The notes under the pieces were generated by a model. That model saw only the letters and a list, made by a program, of their open reading frames with translations. It made no database searches and had not been told where the DNA came from. The position numbers and the translations under genes are program-made. A stretch of DNA of 64,000 nucleotides from Erpobdella octoculata (lineage: Eukaryota > Annelida > Clitellata > Hirudinida > Erpobdellidae): the NCBI GenBank assembly GCA_963978895.1, contig OZ022238.1, forward strand, positions 1,593,059 to 1,657,058. Direction: 5' to 3'. Position 1 is the first letter of the stretch. The number at the start of each line of letters is the position of its first letter. Positions 63,766 through 64,000 of the stretch are shown here, piece after piece.

Positions 63766-64000
63766 GCAACTTTTAAATTTAGTTTAGTTTTAAATGATAA
63801 AATATTTTGTGTTTCACAAAATGAGTGCAAATAAAACGTTAACAATAGTAAATGCAATGTTAATTTCCTCTTTGATACCCCTAACTCAAACGGCAACCAG
63901 ATGAGTATGGATCGGAGGACTGTAAACTGTTTCAGCAAGAAGGAAAAAAACAGATGAAATGAGATAGCTATAATAGGAAAATAAAATTGGTTACGAATTT
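63766..64000. other. Window end, nothing recognised
   Basis: AT-rich sequence without a supported feature. Confidence 0.4.

Noticed and set aside
63405..63834. Three overlapping plus-strand frames over 100 codons
   Set aside because: Minisatellite artefact; equal openness in all three frames argues against coding.

Overview
This is a eukaryotic, almost certainly invertebrate metazoan, window. It is AT-rich, has very few protein-coding genes, and is crowded with microsatellites, GT-AG introns, tRNA-derived SINEs, non-LTR retrotransposons, hAT-like and Helitron-like elements, and one intact BEL/Pao LTR retrotransposon (a metazoan-restricted group). No bacterial-style operon, rRNA or CRISPR is present. 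The phylum cannot be fixed from the sequence alone.

Positions 1-38354 are a head-to-tail tandem array of an 11.3-kb unit: three full units (1-11419, 11420-22695, 22696-34006; phase set by the window start) and a fourth cut off at 38354. Units are nearly identical and differ mainly in microsatellite length and a few point changes. In order, each unit carries: the 3' part of a pyrimidine-rich repeat, a short open frame, an old hAT-like repeat (called R1 here), a 40-bp minisatellite, a 323-bp hAT MITE with a perfect 8-bp target duplication, weak open frames, a tRNA-like SINE head, two possible spliced exons, an RTE-like tail, a CTAG/hairpin (Helitron-like) element, a 574-codon intronless leucine-rich-repeat gene on the minus strand, about 1 kb of (TA)n, and two LINE fragments joined head to head. 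The LRR protein begins with a BC-box followed by a Cul2-box, as in ZYG11/ZER1-type receptors of cullin-2 ubiquitin ligases. It is intact in units 2 and 3 and broken by a 10-bp deletion in unit 1. Variants are distributed as a mosaic between units, indicating exchange within the array or mixing of haplotypes in the assembly.

Positions 38355-52860 are single-copy but repeat-rich. They hold a two-exon C2H2-like gene with a frameshift in a T run, Helitron-like ends, a perfect 20-bp palindrome that served as target for a small retroposon, a 533-bp (TGAG)n tract inside a Penelope-like fragment, a 223-codon exon of an unidentified minus-strand gene, a CR1/Jockey-type LINE with intact ORF1, and a second, decayed CR1-like LINE nested in R1.

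Positions 52861-59126 are a complete BEL/Pao element: 5-bp target duplication, LTRs identical except for one 61-bp repeat unit, primer site, a 1772-codon gag-pol frame and a polypurine tract. The rest (59127-64000) holds a 1.66-kb hAT-like R1 element inserted in a (CT)n tract, a stretch with no recognisable gene, and a 14/15-bp minisatellite.
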